This document shows, one piece after another, positions 16,215 to 24,814 of a stretch of 64,000 nt of DNA (positions within the stretch are counted from its first letter, which is position 1; every line of letters starts with the position of its first letter). Source of the stretch: Croceibacterium segetis (lineage in GTDB: Bacteria; Pseudomonadota; Alphaproteobacteria; Sphingomonadales; Sphingomonadaceae); NCBI RefSeq assembly GCF_011320115.1, contig NZ_JAANOZ010000003.1:248001-312000 (forward strand), read 5' to 3'. Both the position numbers and the translations under genes were made by a program. The notes beneath the pieces were generated by a model, which saw only the letters and a list, made by a program, of their open reading frames with translations, made no database searches and was not told where the DNA came from.

Positions 16215-17254
16215 TGGGCCTCGTAGCCTAGGTGGTCCGACAGGCTTGAACCGTCGGCCCTCACACCGAAGGGCACTTCGAAGCCGGTCAGCGTGACCGA
16301 CAGACGCATATTGCCGCGATAGAAGAGCCAGTCCTTGGCGCGGCGCAGGATCGCCTCCATGTTGCGCCTGTCGTCTTGCGCAAGCGTATGCTCGCTGGCG
16401 AACGCGTCGAGCAGCGAGTTCCGCGACTGCGTCAGGGGGTTGGCCCCGAGATCATGCCAACGGACTTTCGCGCGGCCCGTATTGAAATCGCCGCCGAGGA
16501 ACGCGACCGCGTGAGCGGGCACCCTTTCCGCAATGAACTGTCGCAATGCGACGGTCTGGTACGCATAGGCGGTGTCGGCGCGATCTTGCGCCACGCCTGA
16601 AGCGGCCCGCGAATTGAGATGGGTATCGATGAACGCAACCGGCTGCGCGCTGCCGGGTATCCGCACCCAGGCGATAAGCGCGCCCTTGTTGGCCAGGCAA
16701 TCGTAACCCGCGCAGGCCCAGGTGGGAAAGGCGAGCCGGTCCACCTTGGTGATCGGGTAATCCGACAAGATGCGAAGGCCACTGTCGAGCCACTTGCCGT
16801 CGCCTTCGCCCTTGAGATGCGATGTCGCCGCGACGAAGCGGTTTGCAGCCGCCGGCGCCGGGGCCGTGTTGACGGCGTGCGCCGAAGGCCCCGCGACGAC
16901 ATAGCGATAGCCCGCTTCCTCGGCGATACGCGCGCCCGGCCCGGCGAACGCTTCCTGCAACATCACGACATCGGGCTCACGTCCTTGTTGGCGCAAATCG
17001 GCCAGATGCGCCGCGATCCGGTCGAGCGAGGCGGCGCGGCCAAAACGCGCCGGTGCCGGGAGCCCCTCGACATTGTACGACATCACCGTCAGCGAATTCG
17101 CCGCGCGGTGGCGACTGAGCGCCGTCGAGCCGTAATCGGAACCGCCACCAGGCGGCTGACCCGCGGCCGGGCCCGCGCTGAGGCCAGGCGTCAGCGCTAG
17201 CAGGAAAGCTGTCACGACGCGCGACGGGCGCACGTTTCCAAGCTTTCGATCCAC
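16193..17254 (-). CDS. Secreted endonuclease/exonuclease/phosphatase family protein
   Basis: About 353 residues from a GTG start at 17252-17254. A signal peptide (VVTAFLLALTPGLSAGP) is followed by an EEP fold with its usual landmarks: TVMSYNVEGLP, DVVMLQEAF (the metal-binding Glu), FIDTHLNS, AFLGGDFNTG and the C-terminal SLSDHLGYEAHYRVW with the Asp-His pair. The family includes DNases, sphingomyelinases and inositol phosphatases; export and the Cys-containing WACAGYDCLANKG loop lean toward a sphingomyelinase/phospholipase-like enzyme, but the substrate is open. The ribosome site before GTG is close (GGGAG), so the true start is slightly uncertain. Confidence 0.82.
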   Translation of the reverse strand: MDRKLGNVRPSRVVTAFLLALTPGLSAGPAAGQPPGGGSDYGSTALSRHRAANSLTVMSYNVEGLPAPARFGRAASLDRIAAHLADLRQQGREPDVVMLQEAFAGPGARIAEEAGYRYVVAGPSAHAVNTAPAPAAANRFVAATSHLKGEGDGKWLDSGLRILSDYPITKVDRLAFPTWACAGYDCLANKGALIAWVRIPGSAQPVAFIDTHLNSRAASGVAQDRADTAYAYQTVALRQFIAERVPAHAVAFLGGDFNTGRAKVRWHDLGANPLTQSRNSLLDAFASEHTLAQDDRRNMEAILRRAKDWLFYRGNMRLSVTLTGFEVPFGVRADGSSLSDHLGYEAHYRVWGV

Positions 17255-17328
17255 ACTCCCATCCCTTCGTCACCAGGTCTGTGAGAGTGACGCCGGGCGA
17301 ACGGCAATTCCTCAGTCGGATACGACCC

Positions 17329-18222
17329 CTAGCGAATGCTCGCCATGTGTATCTGGTCGATCGCCGCACCGAGCGTGCGATCGAATTCCCCGTCGCTCTG
17401 GTGCACCCGCAAGTCCTGCAGCAGCCCCCGGCTGAAGCTGGCGATCATGCCTTGGTTCTCGGCCAGCTTGGCGCAGGCCTCGTCGGTGCTGTAGCCGCCC
17501 GAAAGTGCGACGACGGCGAGCACTTTGGGATGCCCGATCAGCTCGCGGTAGAAGTTCGCCACGACCGGGATCGACAGCTTGAGCATGACTTGCTGCCCGT
17601 CGGCCAGCGCGTCGAGTTGCTTGAGGATTTCCGCCTTGAGAATTTCCTCGCCCGCGGCCCGGTCGGGGGCCTTGATCGAATACTCGGGCTCGAGGATCGG
17701 CATCATCCCGTGGGCCAGCACTTGCTTGCCGACTTCGAACTGCTGGGCAACCGCCGCGGCAATCCCCGTGGCGTTCGCGGCGTTGATCACCGAACGCTCC
17801 TTGGTGCCGAACACGCCGAGCGCCTTGGCCCGCTCGAGCAGCGCGTCGAGCCCGGGCATGGGCTTCATCAGCTGAACGCCGTCGGCTTCGGCCTCGAGGC
17901 CCTTGTCGATCTTGAGGAACGGCACCACGCCGAGGTCGATCAGCGCCTGCGGCACCGGCTTGCCGTCGACCGACCCGTCCATCGTCTTTTCGAACAGGAT
18001 CGCTCCGATCACCTTGCCGCTGGCGAAGCACGGGCTCTTGATGATCCGGCTGCGCATCTGGTGGATCAGCTCGAACATCTCGTCCTCGCTCGACCAGGCG
18101 CCTTCCTCGATGCCGTAGCCGGTCAACGCCTTGGGCGTCGAGCCGCCGCTCTGGTCGAGCGCGGCGATGAAGCCCTGCCCGGCAGCCATCTTGGCGGTCA
18201 TGTCTTCGGTATTCATCGGCAT
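17329..18222 (-). CDS. fda: Class I fructose-bisphosphate aldolase
   Basis: A 297-residue Schiff-base aldolase of the bacterial fda type. It splits fructose 1,6-bisphosphate to DHAP and glyceraldehyde 3-phosphate. Typical stretches: FIAALDQSGGSTPKAL at the start, VPFLKIDKGLE, PILEPEYSIKAPD and VVALSGGYSTDEAC for phosphate binding. The lysine of VMLKLSIPV is probably the Schiff-base residue by position (inference). AAGGAG stands ten bases before the ATG. It lies downstream of, and in the same direction as, tkt-gap-MOSC-pgk, but a plus-strand tlpA-like gene separates it from that operon. Confidence 0.93.
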   Translation of the reverse strand: MPMNTEDMTAKMAAGQGFIAALDQSGGSTPKALTGYGIEEGAWSSEDEMFELIHQMRSRIIKSPCFASGKVIGAILFEKTMDGSVDGKPVPQALIDLGVVPFLKIDKGLEAEADGVQLMKPMPGLDALLERAKALGVFGTKERSVINAANATGIAAAVAQQFEVGKQVLAHGMMPILEPEYSIKAPDRAAGEEILKAEILKQLDALADGQQVMLKLSIPVVANFYRELIGHPKVLAVVALSGGYSTDEACAKLAENQGMIASFSRGLLQDLRVHQSDGEFDRTLGAAIDQIHMASIR

Positions 18223-18350
18223 CGCGTACTCCTTGGCTCTCTCTGCCGCGGGACTTAGCCACCGCGCCGCGGCGCGGCAACGGGTCAGACGCGGAAACGA
18301 ATTGACCGGCGTCCCGGCGTTCGCCAGGTTTGATTCAAGGGGGGAATTCG

Positions 18351-18878
18351 ATGCCCAAATCGCGACGCCTGATCATGCTGCCGCTTGCCCTGTTGGCGAT
18401 GGGCGCTGGTGCGCAAGCCCGGACCCCCAAGGTCGGCGAAGTCGCTCCCAACTTCGAGCTGAGCCTGGTGAATGGTCAAAAGGTGACACTGGCCGATCTG
18501 CGCGGGGAGGTCGTCGTGATCAACTTCTGGGCGACCTGGTGCGTGCCGTGCCGCGCGGAGCTTCCGGCACTTGACGCCTACTACAAGCTGCAGAAGAGCC
18601 ACGGCTTGCGGGTCTTCGCGATTACGACCGAGGGTTCGGTTCCCGAAAAGAAGCTGCACGATTTGTTCAGCGCGATGACGATCGAGCCGATTCACAAGCT
18701 CAAGGGCCCCTACGCCTATATCGACCATGCCGTGCCGACCAACTTCGTGATCGATCGCGCCGGCAAGATTCGATACGCCAAGGCCGGGGCGTTCAATCTC
18801 GACCGGCTGAACGAGATTCTCATTCCGCTGCTCAAGGAGCCACCGCCGAAGGAACCGCAAGTCGCCTTGGCTAACTAG
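18351..18878 (+). CDS. TlpA-like thioredoxin-fold protein
   Basis: A 175-residue exported protein: signal peptide ([17 protein letters not shown]), then a TlpA/ResA-type thioredoxin domain with FWATWCVPC (active-site CVPC) and the cis-proline region AVPTNFVID. Such proteins reduce disulfides in the periplasm, for example during cytochrome c or oxidase maturation; no such genes are nearby. The ATG at 18351 is preceded by AAGGGGGG. Its stop overlaps pgk, convergent, by eight bases. It interrupts the otherwise minus-strand run of glycolytic genes. Confidence 0.9.
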   Translation: MPKSRRLIMLPLALLAMGAGAQARTPKVGEVAPNFELSLVNGQKVTLADLRGEVVVINFWATWCVPCRAELPALDAYYKLQKSHGLRVFAITTEGSVPEKKLHDLFSAMTIEPIHKLKGPYAYIDHAVPTNFVIDRAGKIRYAKAGAFNLDRLNEILIPLLKEPPPKEPQVALAN

Positions 18879-20067
18879 TCAGTGCGGCCACGCCGGGCAA
18901 TTCCTTGCCTTCCATCCATTCCAGAAAAGCGCCGCCGGCGGTTGAAACGTAGCTGAAATCGGCGGCCACTCCCGCGTGGTGGAGCGCCGCCACGGTGTCG
19001 CCGCCGCCGGCGACAGAGACCAGCGAGCCTTCGCGTGTCAGCGCGGCCGCGGTCCTCGCCAGCGCCACCGTGGCGGTGTCGAACGGCGGCGTCTCGAACG
19101 CGCCGAGCGGTCCGTTCCAGACCAGTGTGCGGCAGGTCTTGAGGACATCGGCGAGCGCCTCGGTCGCTTGCGGGCCGATGTCGAGGATCATCTCGTCGGC
19201 GGCGACCTCGTGGACGTTGCAGGTGCGCAAGCTGGGCGGATTGGCGGCAAACTCCTTCGCCACCACGACGTCATAGGGCAAGTGCACCGTGCAGCCGGCC
19301 TGGTCGGCGGTGTCGAGGATTGCTTCGGCGGTCTTGGCGAGGTCGTGCTCGCACAGGCTCTTGCCGACATCGACCCCGCGCGCGGCAAGGAAGGTATTGG
19401 CCATGCCGCCGCCGATGATCAGGTGCTGGACTTTGCCGACGAGATGCTCGAGCACGGCGAGCTTGGTCGAGACCTTGGCCCCGCCGACCACGGCGGCGAC
19501 CGGCTTCTCGGGATTGCCGAGAGCGGCGTCGAGCGCCTTCAATTCCTTCTCCATCGCCCGCCCGGCATAGGCCGGCAGCAGGTGCGCGATGGCCTCAGTG
19601 CTGGCGTGGGCGCGGTGAGCCGCGGAGAAGGCGTCGTTGACGTAGAAGTCGCCGTTCGCGGCAATCGCCTTGGCGAGTTCCGGATCATTCTTCTCCTCGC
19701 CGGCCCAGAAGCGGGTGTTCTCGAGAATGCCGATATCGCCCGGCCGCATGATGCCGAGCGACTGCTGAACGATCGGGCCGGCGAGCTCGGAGATGTACAT
19801 CGTCTCGCGCCCGAGCACGGCCTCGACCGCGCCCTGGACCAGGCTGAGCGACAGCGTCGAGCTGCGCTCACCCTTGGGCCGGCCGAAATGGGCCAGCAAG
19901 AGGACCTTGGCGCCGGCATCGGCCAGCTCGAGGATCGTCGGCGCCACCGCTTCGATGCGCGTCAAGTCGGTCGCCCGTCCGTCCTGCATCGGCACGTTGA
20001 GGTCGACGCGCACGAGCGCGACCTTGCCGCGCACGTCGCCGAGATCGTCGAGGGTGCGGAACGCCAT
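18871..20067 (-). CDS. pgk: Phosphoglycerate kinase
   Basis: A 398-residue kinase that transfers phosphate from 1,3-bisphosphoglycerate to ADP. Signature [15 protein letters not shown] is at residues 16-30, the substrate loop at [10 protein letters not shown], and the nucleotide region at [15 protein letters not shown] and NGPLGAFE...GGGDT near the end. The start at 20065-20067 has AAGG upstream and shares one base with the stop of the MOSC gene (TGATG). Longer in-frame readings upstream are not supported. Third enzyme of the tkt-gap-MOSC-pgk operon. Confidence 0.97.
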   Translation of the reverse strand: MAFRTLDDLGDVRGKVALVRVDLNVPMQDGRATDLTRIEAVAPTILELADAGAKVLLLAHFGRPKGERSSTLSLSLVQGAVEAVLGRETMYISELAGPIVQQSLGIMRPGDIGILENTRFWAGEEKNDPELAKAIAANGDFYVNDAFSAAHRAHASTEAIAHLLPAYAGRAMEKELKALDAALGNPEKPVAAVVGGAKVSTKLAVLEHLVGKVQHLIIGGGMANTFLAARGVDVGKSLCEHDLAKTAEAILDTADQAGCTVHLPYDVVVAKEFAANPPSLRTCNVHEVAADEMILDIGPQATEALADVLKTCRTLVWNGPLGAFETPPFDTATVALARTAAALTREGSLVSVAGGGDTVAALHHAGVAADFSYVSTAGGAFLEWMEGKELPGVAALTS

Positions 20068-20525
20068 CAGAGAATCCTTATCTCGTCGCCGACGGCGATC
20101 TCGCCGTCCTTGATCACCCGTCCGAGGAAGCCGCCGCGCCAGTCGGGCGTCAGCGCCGCGCGCAGGCCCGGGTGGAGCGCTTCCATCCGTTCGCACGGAT
20201 CGCACTCATCGGTGATCTCGATCACCAGGGTGGCGCCGATCTGGACCTTCGTGCCAGCTTCGCGAGGAAAGCGCAGGCCTTCGACCAGCAGGTTGCGGCG
20301 TGAATTCCACCACTCGTGAGGGCAATGCGATTCAGCGGCCGCGGCCTCCCAGCCATCGCGTTCGAGCAAAGAGACCTGACGGGTCCGACCCGGCTTCGTC
20401 GACGCCATCCCGCCGCGGAAATCGCCGTGCACGCCCTCGGCCGCCGTTACGGAAACGGCGTCGACCGTCTCCATCGGGCCCTTGGGCTCGTGATGTCGCG
20501 CGATTCCTGCCAGTCTGCCGGTCAT
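20067..20525 (-). CDS. MOSC domain protein inside the glycolytic operon
   Basis: A 152-residue single MOSC domain (the C-terminal domain of molybdenum cofactor sulfurases). Landmarks: [38 protein letters not shown] and the family cysteine in [11 protein letters not shown]. Close relatives such as YiiM-like proteins carry sulfur or reduce N-hydroxylated compounds with molybdenum cofactor. No cofactor-biosynthesis genes are near. It sits ten bases after gap and shares one base with pgk, so it is cotranslated with glycolysis, which is odd for a MOSC protein and not explained. Confidence 0.85.
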   Translation of the reverse strand: MTGRLAGIARHHEPKGPMETVDAVSVTAAEGVHGDFRGGMASTKPGRTRQVSLLERDGWEAAAAESHCPHEWWNSRRNLLVEGLRFPREAGTKVQIGATLVIEITDECDPCERMEALHPGLRAALTPDWRGGFLGRVIKDGEIAVGDEIRIL

Positions 20526-20535
20526 CTGCCCTCGC

Positions 20536-21543
20536 TCAGAGGAACTTCGCCATCACCCCGGCGGTGTCGATCATCCGGTTCGAGAAGCCCCACTCGTTAT
20601 CGTACCAGCTGACCACGCGGCCGAGCTTGCCTTCGAGCACGGCGGTTTCGAGGCTGTCGACCGTCGAGCTCGGCGGCTGGTGGTTGAAGTCGGTGCTGAC
20701 GAGCGGCTGGTCGGTGTAGGCGAGCACGCCCTTCATCGGCCCGTCCGCCGCGGCCTTGAGCGCGGCGTTGATTTCTTCCTTGGTGGTGTCGCGCGAAGGC
20801 GTGAACACGAGGTCGATCAGCGATACGTTGGGCGTCGGCACGCGCACCGAGGAGCCGTCGAGCTTGCCCTTCAGCTCGGGCAGCACGAGCCCGACCGCGC
20901 GGGCGGCGCCGGTGGTGGTCGGGATCATGTTCATCGCTCCCGCGCGCGCGCGGCGCAGGTCTAGGTGGATCTGGTCGAGCATCCGCTGGTCGTTGGTGTA
21001 GCTGTGGATCGTGGTCATGAACCCGCGCTCGATGCCGATCGCGTCATTGAGCACCTTGGCGACCGGCGCGAGGCAGTTGGTGGTGCAGCTGGCGTTGGAG
21101 ACGATGTCGTCCTCGGCGGTCAGCGTATCCTGGTTCACGCCGAAGACGATGGTCTTGGAAACGCCGGTAGCCGGCGCCGAGATCAGCACCTTCTTCGCCC
21201 CCGCGGCGATGTGCGGCCGGCTCGCTTCGTCCGACTGGAAGAAACCAGTGCATTCGAGCACCAGCTCAACGCCCATCGCCTTGTGCGGCAGGTTGGCGGG
21301 GTCGCGTTCCTTGGTCACGGCGATGCGATGGCCGTTGACCGTGATCGAGTCGCCGTCGCAGATCACCTCGCCGGGGAAGCGGCCGTGGGTGCTGTCGTAC
21401 TGGAAGAGCAGCGCGTTGGAGCGGGCATCGGCGAGGTCGTTGATCGCGACGAGCTCGAAATCGTGATCCTTGCGCTCGAGAATCACCCGGGCGACGAGCC
21501 GCCCGATGCGTCCGAACCCATTGATCGCTACCTTCGTCGTCAT
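20536..21543 (-). CDS. gap: Glyceraldehyde-3-phosphate dehydrogenase, type I
   Basis: A 335-residue NAD-dependent dehydrogenase. The N-terminal Rossmann motif is [21 protein letters not shown] carries Asp36, expected for NAD preference; the active-site [12 protein letters not shown] has Cys153; and the C-terminal [13 protein letters not shown] is present. Length is normal. AGGAG lies nine bases upstream of the ATG. It follows tkt by 14 bases, placing pentose phosphate and lower glycolytic steps in one transcript. Confidence 0.97.
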   Translation of the reverse strand: MTTKVAINGFGRIGRLVARVILERKDHDFELVAINDLADARSNALLFQYDSTHGRFPGEVICDGDSITVNGHRIAVTKERDPANLPHKAMGVELVLECTGFFQSDEASRPHIAAGAKKVLISAPATGVSKTIVFGVNQDTLTAEDDIVSNASCTTNCLAPVAKVLNDAIGIERGFMTTIHSYTNDQRMLDQIHLDLRRARAGAMNMIPTTTGAARAVGLVLPELKGKLDGSSVRVPTPNVSLIDLVFTPSRDTTKEEINAALKAAADGPMKGVLAYTDQPLVSTDFNHQPPSSTVDSLETAVLEGKLGRVVSWYDNEWGFSNRMIDTAGVMAKFL

Positions 21544-21557
21544 CTCAACAACTCCTG

Positions 21558-23534
21558 TTAATTACCTAGTTTTGCGAGGATTTTTGGAACGATCGCCTCG
21601 ACGCTGAAGCCGAACTCGGCGAACAATTCCTCCGCCGGGGCGGAAGCGCCGAAGTGGTCGAGACCGATGCGGAGGCCATCCAGGCCGGTGTAGCGTTCCC
21701 ATCCGAAGGTGGTTCCGGCTTCGATCGAGACCCGCAGGACATCAGCCGGCAGCACGTCGGCGCGATAGCCTTCGGGCTGCTCGTCGAACAGTTCGGTGCA
21801 CGGCATCGAGACGACATCGGCGCCGATCCCCTGCCCTTCGAGCGCGGCGGCGACGTTGAGCGCCAATTCCACTTCGGAACCGGTCGCGATGAGCACGACC
21901 CGGCGGTCCGCCGTAGCCGCCCGCAGCCGATAGGCGCCCTTGGCGCACAAATTCTCGCTGGCGTCGTGGCGCACCGCCGGCAGGTTCTGTCGGGTCAGCG
22001 CGAGCACCGAAGGCCGCGCCGTCTCGTTCAGCGCCAGCTCCCAGCACTCGGCCGTCTCGAGCGTGTCTGAGGGGCGCATCACCAGCAGGTTCGGGATCGC
22101 CCGCAGGCTCTGCACATGCTCGACCGGCTGGTGGGTCGGGCCGTCTTCCCCGAGTCCGATCGAATCGTGCGTCATCACATAGACCACGCGGACGTGCTGC
22201 AGCGCCGAGAGGCGGATCGCAGGGCGGCAGTAATCGGTGAACACCAGGAAGGTGCCGCCGTAGGGGATCACCCCGCCGTGCAGCGCCATCCCGTTCATCG
22301 CCGCGGCCATGCCGAACTCGCGAATGCCGTAATAGATATAGCGACCGCCGTAGTTCTCGGCGGTGAGCGGACCGGTCGAGGGCGTCTTGGTGTTGTTCGA
22401 TCCGGTGAGGTCGGCCGAGCCGCCGATCAGCGCCGGCAGGTCCTGCGTCAGCACGCCGAGCGCGGCCTCGCTCGACTTGCGGGTGGCCATCTTCGGGCCT
22501 TCGGCGGCGACCTTGGCCTTGTAGGCCGCCCAGTCGTGGAGACCCGGCAGGTCGCCGTTCATGCGCGCGGTGAACTCCGCGGCGCGGGAGCTGGCCTTGA
22601 GGCGCCCTTCCCAATCCGCGCGCGCAGCCTTGCCGCGCTCGCCGGTTGCGTTCCAGTCGGCGTAGATGTCGGCCGGAATCTCGAACGGTTCCGAAGTCCA
22701 GCCCAAGGTCTCGCGCGCGGCGGCAACCTCCGCCTCGCCGAGCGCCGCGCCGTGAGTGGCGCTGGTGCCCTGCTTGTTCGGCGCACCCTTGCCGATGACG
22801 GTCTTGCACGCGACCAGCGAGGGGCGCTGATCGGCCAAAGCCTCGTCGATCGCCCGGGCGACGTCGTTCACGTCATGCCCGTTGCAGCTGACCACGTGCC
22901 AACCGGTCGCGGCATAGCGCGCGCGGATGTCCTCGCTGGTCGAAAGGTCGGTCGAGCCGTCGATCGTGATGTGGTTATCGTCCCACAGCACGATCATCCG
23001 TCCGAGCTTCAGGTGCCCGGCAAGCCCGATCGCCTCGTGGTTGACGCCTTCCATCAGGCAGCCGTCGCCGGCGATCACCCAGGTGCGGTGATCGACCAGC
23101 TCGTCGCCGAACTCGGCGTTGAGGTGGCGTTCGGCGATCGCCATGCCGACCGCCATGGCCAGGCCCTGGCCCAGTGGCCCGGTCGTCGCCTCGACGCCTT
23201 CGAGCAGGAAGTTCTCGGGATGCCCAGCGCACGGACTGGCCAGCTGGCGGAAGTTGCGGATGTCGTCGATCGTCGGGCGCGCGTAGCCGGTCAGGTGCAG
23301 CACCGAATAGAGCAGCATCGAGCCATGTCCGGCGCTGAGCACGAAGCGGTCGCGGTCGGGCCACTTCGGATCGGCCGGGTCGAACTTGAGGTACTTCGAC
23401 CACAGCACCGTGGCGACGTCGGCCATGCCCATCGGCATACCGGGATGGCCCGAATTGGCGGCCTGCACCGCGTCCATCGCCAACGCGCGAATGGCATTGG
23501 CCATGGGCGCAAGGCGGGCGGGATCGAGGCTCAT
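21558..23534 (-). CDS. tkt: Transketolase
   Basis: A 658-residue thiamine-diphosphate enzyme exchanging two-carbon units between sugar phosphates. N-terminal region [21 protein letters not shown], the TPP-binding [13 protein letters not shown]...[10 protein letters not shown], and the middle domain with [20 protein letters not shown] and [17 protein letters not shown] are all intact. AGGAG precedes the start. It is the first gene of the operon; 179 bases separate it from the divergent zapA-side genes, so both promoters must lie there. Confidence 0.97.
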   Translation of the reverse strand: MSLDPARLAPMANAIRALAMDAVQAANSGHPGMPMGMADVATVLWSKYLKFDPADPKWPDRDRFVLSAGHGSMLLYSVLHLTGYARPTIDDIRNFRQLASPCAGHPENFLLEGVEATTGPLGQGLAMAVGMAIAERHLNAEFGDELVDHRTWVIAGDGCLMEGVNHEAIGLAGHLKLGRMIVLWDDNHITIDGSTDLSTSEDIRARYAATGWHVVSCNGHDVNDVARAIDEALADQRPSLVACKTVIGKGAPNKQGTSATHGAALGEAEVAAARETLGWTSEPFEIPADIYADWNATGERGKAARADWEGRLKASSRAAEFTARMNGDLPGLHDWAAYKAKVAAEGPKMATRKSSEAALGVLTQDLPALIGGSADLTGSNNTKTPSTGPLTAENYGGRYIYYGIREFGMAAAMNGMALHGGVIPYGGTFLVFTDYCRPAIRLSALQHVRVVYVMTHDSIGLGEDGPTHQPVEHVQSLRAIPNLLVMRPSDTLETAECWELALNETARPSVLALTRQNLPAVRHDASENLCAKGAYRLRAATADRRVVLIATGSEVELALNVAAALEGQGIGADVVSMPCTELFDEQPEGYRADVLPADVLRVSIEAGTTFGWERYTGLDGLRIGLDHFGASAPAEELFAEFGFSVEAIVPKILAKLGN

Positions 23535-23713
23535 TCGGGCAGGCTCCTGCGAGTGGGAAAGCAGCGCTGATTCGATGCGCCGCCTCTCTTGCGGACCACC
23601 CTTCCCCCGTCAAGCGCGGCGCCCGAGAGGGTGCCCATCGCAGCGCGAGAACTGTTCACAGCTTTCTCGGCCAAGGCTTTGCCCTTGCGGAGGCATTTTC
23701 GTAAGCTGCCGCG

Positions 23714-23914
23714 ATGGACGGGGAACGCACTCAGCGGGCGCTGGCCCGGATCGAGGCTGCCGCGGCGCGGATCGAGCGCGCGGCCTCGCAGCGTCCGCTG
23801 ACGTCGTCGCCCGGCGGGGACCCTGATCTCGAACGGAAATATCAGGCGCTGCGCGGCGAAGCAGGTGCCGCGCTGGCCGAACTCGACCGACTGCTGGGAG
23901 CGCTCGAGCCATGA
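23714..23914 (+). CDS. Small coiled-coil protein upstream of zapA
   Basis: A 66-residue, Ala/Glu/Arg-rich, entirely helical protein (ERTQRALARIEAAAARIERA, then LERKYQALRGEAGAALAELDRLL), likely a coiled coil. Its stop overlaps the zapA start in an ATGA junction. Small coiled-coil proteins beside zapA are usual in alphaproteobacteria, and a role like ZapB or as a ZapA partner at the division ring is a reasonable guess, but it rests on position and composition only. Confidence 0.7.
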   Translation: MDGERTQRALARIEAAAARIERAASQRPLTSSPGGDPDLERKYQALRGEAGAALAELDRLLGALEP

Positions 23915-24216
23915 GCAACGTCACGCTCGACATCGCCGGCCGCAAGTTCACCGTCGCGTGCGCCGAGGGCGAGGAAGCGCACATCACGATGCTCGGGCGG
24001 ACGATCGACGCCAAGCTCGCCGACATGCCGCACATCTCCAGCCAGTCCGAGGCGCGCGCGCTGCTGTTTGCAGCCCTCCTCCTCGCCGACGAGAACCACG
24101 AGATGAAGAACGGCGGCGCGACGCCGGCCGAGGCCAGACCTGAGGTTGCCGAAGGGCTGGAAGCGCTGGCCGAGCGGCTCGAAGGCCTGGCGTCGCAGCT
24201 GGAAAGTGCCGGCTGA
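23911..24216 (+). CDS. zapA: Cell division protein ZapA
   Basis: A 101-residue ZapA. The N-terminal domain has VTLDIAGRKFTVACAEGEEAHITMLGRTIDAKL, typical of the FtsZ-bundling ZapA globular part, and ARALLFAALLLADE begins the helix leading to a C-terminal coiled coil (LEALAERLEGLASQLES). It promotes FtsZ filament association at mid-cell. It is coupled to the small coiled-coil gene before it. In many bacteria zapA is followed by 6S RNA and the 5-formyl-THF ligase gene; here lemA and a DUF2207 gene come between. Confidence 0.9.
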   Translation: MSNVTLDIAGRKFTVACAEGEEAHITMLGRTIDAKLADMPHISSQSEARALLFAALLLADENHEMKNGGATPAEARPEVAEGLEALAERLEGLASQLESAG

Positions 24217-24240
24217 CCGCAAGCGCGAGGGGGACATCGC

Positions 24241-24810
24241 ATGTTGCCGACCATTATCGTGATCGCGATCGTCGCGATTCTCATCTTCTGGGGAGTCGCC
24301 ATCTACAACCGCCTGGTGCGCCTGCGCGCGCTGGTGAAGGAGGGCTTCAGCGGCATCACGGTCCAACTCCGCCGCCGCGCCGACCTTGTGCCCAACCTCG
24401 TGAGCACGGTCGAAGGTTATGCCGCCCACGAGAAGAGCGTGCTCAACGAGGTCACCGCGCACCGCGCCGAGGCCGCCAATGCCGGCAGCGTGGCCGCCAC
24501 GGCGCAGGCGGACAATGCCTTTACCGGAATGCTCGGCCGGCTGATGGCCGTCGCCGAGGCCTATCCCGACCTCAAGGCCGACGACAACTTCCGCCAGTTG
24601 CAGAGCGAACTCAGCGAGATCGAGGAGCAGCTCCAGGGCGCACGGCGCTATTACAACGCCACCGTCCGCGACCTCAACAGCAGCATCCAGTCGTTCCCGA
24701 ACGTGCTGTTCGCGCGCCCGCTCGGCTTCAGCGAGGCTGAGTTCTACGCCGATGCCGATGCCTCGATCCAGCAGGCGCCGAAAGTCTCGTTCGACGCGGC
24801 CCAGGCCTGA
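24241..24810 (+). CDS. LemA family protein
   Basis: A 189-residue protein with one N-terminal membrane helix (residues 1-21) and the LemA core: YNRLVRLRALVKEGFSGI, RRRADLVPNLVSTVEGYAAHE, YPDLKADDNFRQLQSELSEIEEQ and RRYYNATVRDLNSSIQSFPN. The soluble part is a long helical bundle facing the periplasm or cytoplasm. Function is poorly known. It is followed after four bases by a DUF2207 gene, a very common partner, so the two are likely one functional unit at the membrane. Confidence 0.92.
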   Translation: MLPTIIVIAIVAILIFWGVAIYNRLVRLRALVKEGFSGITVQLRRRADLVPNLVSTVEGYAAHEKSVLNEVTAHRAEAANAGSVAATAQADNAFTGMLGRLMAVAEAYPDLKADDNFRQLQSELSEIEEQLQGARRYYNATVRDLNSSIQSFPNVLFARPLGFSEAEFYADADASIQQAPKVSFDAAQA

Positions 24811-24814
24811 TTGC

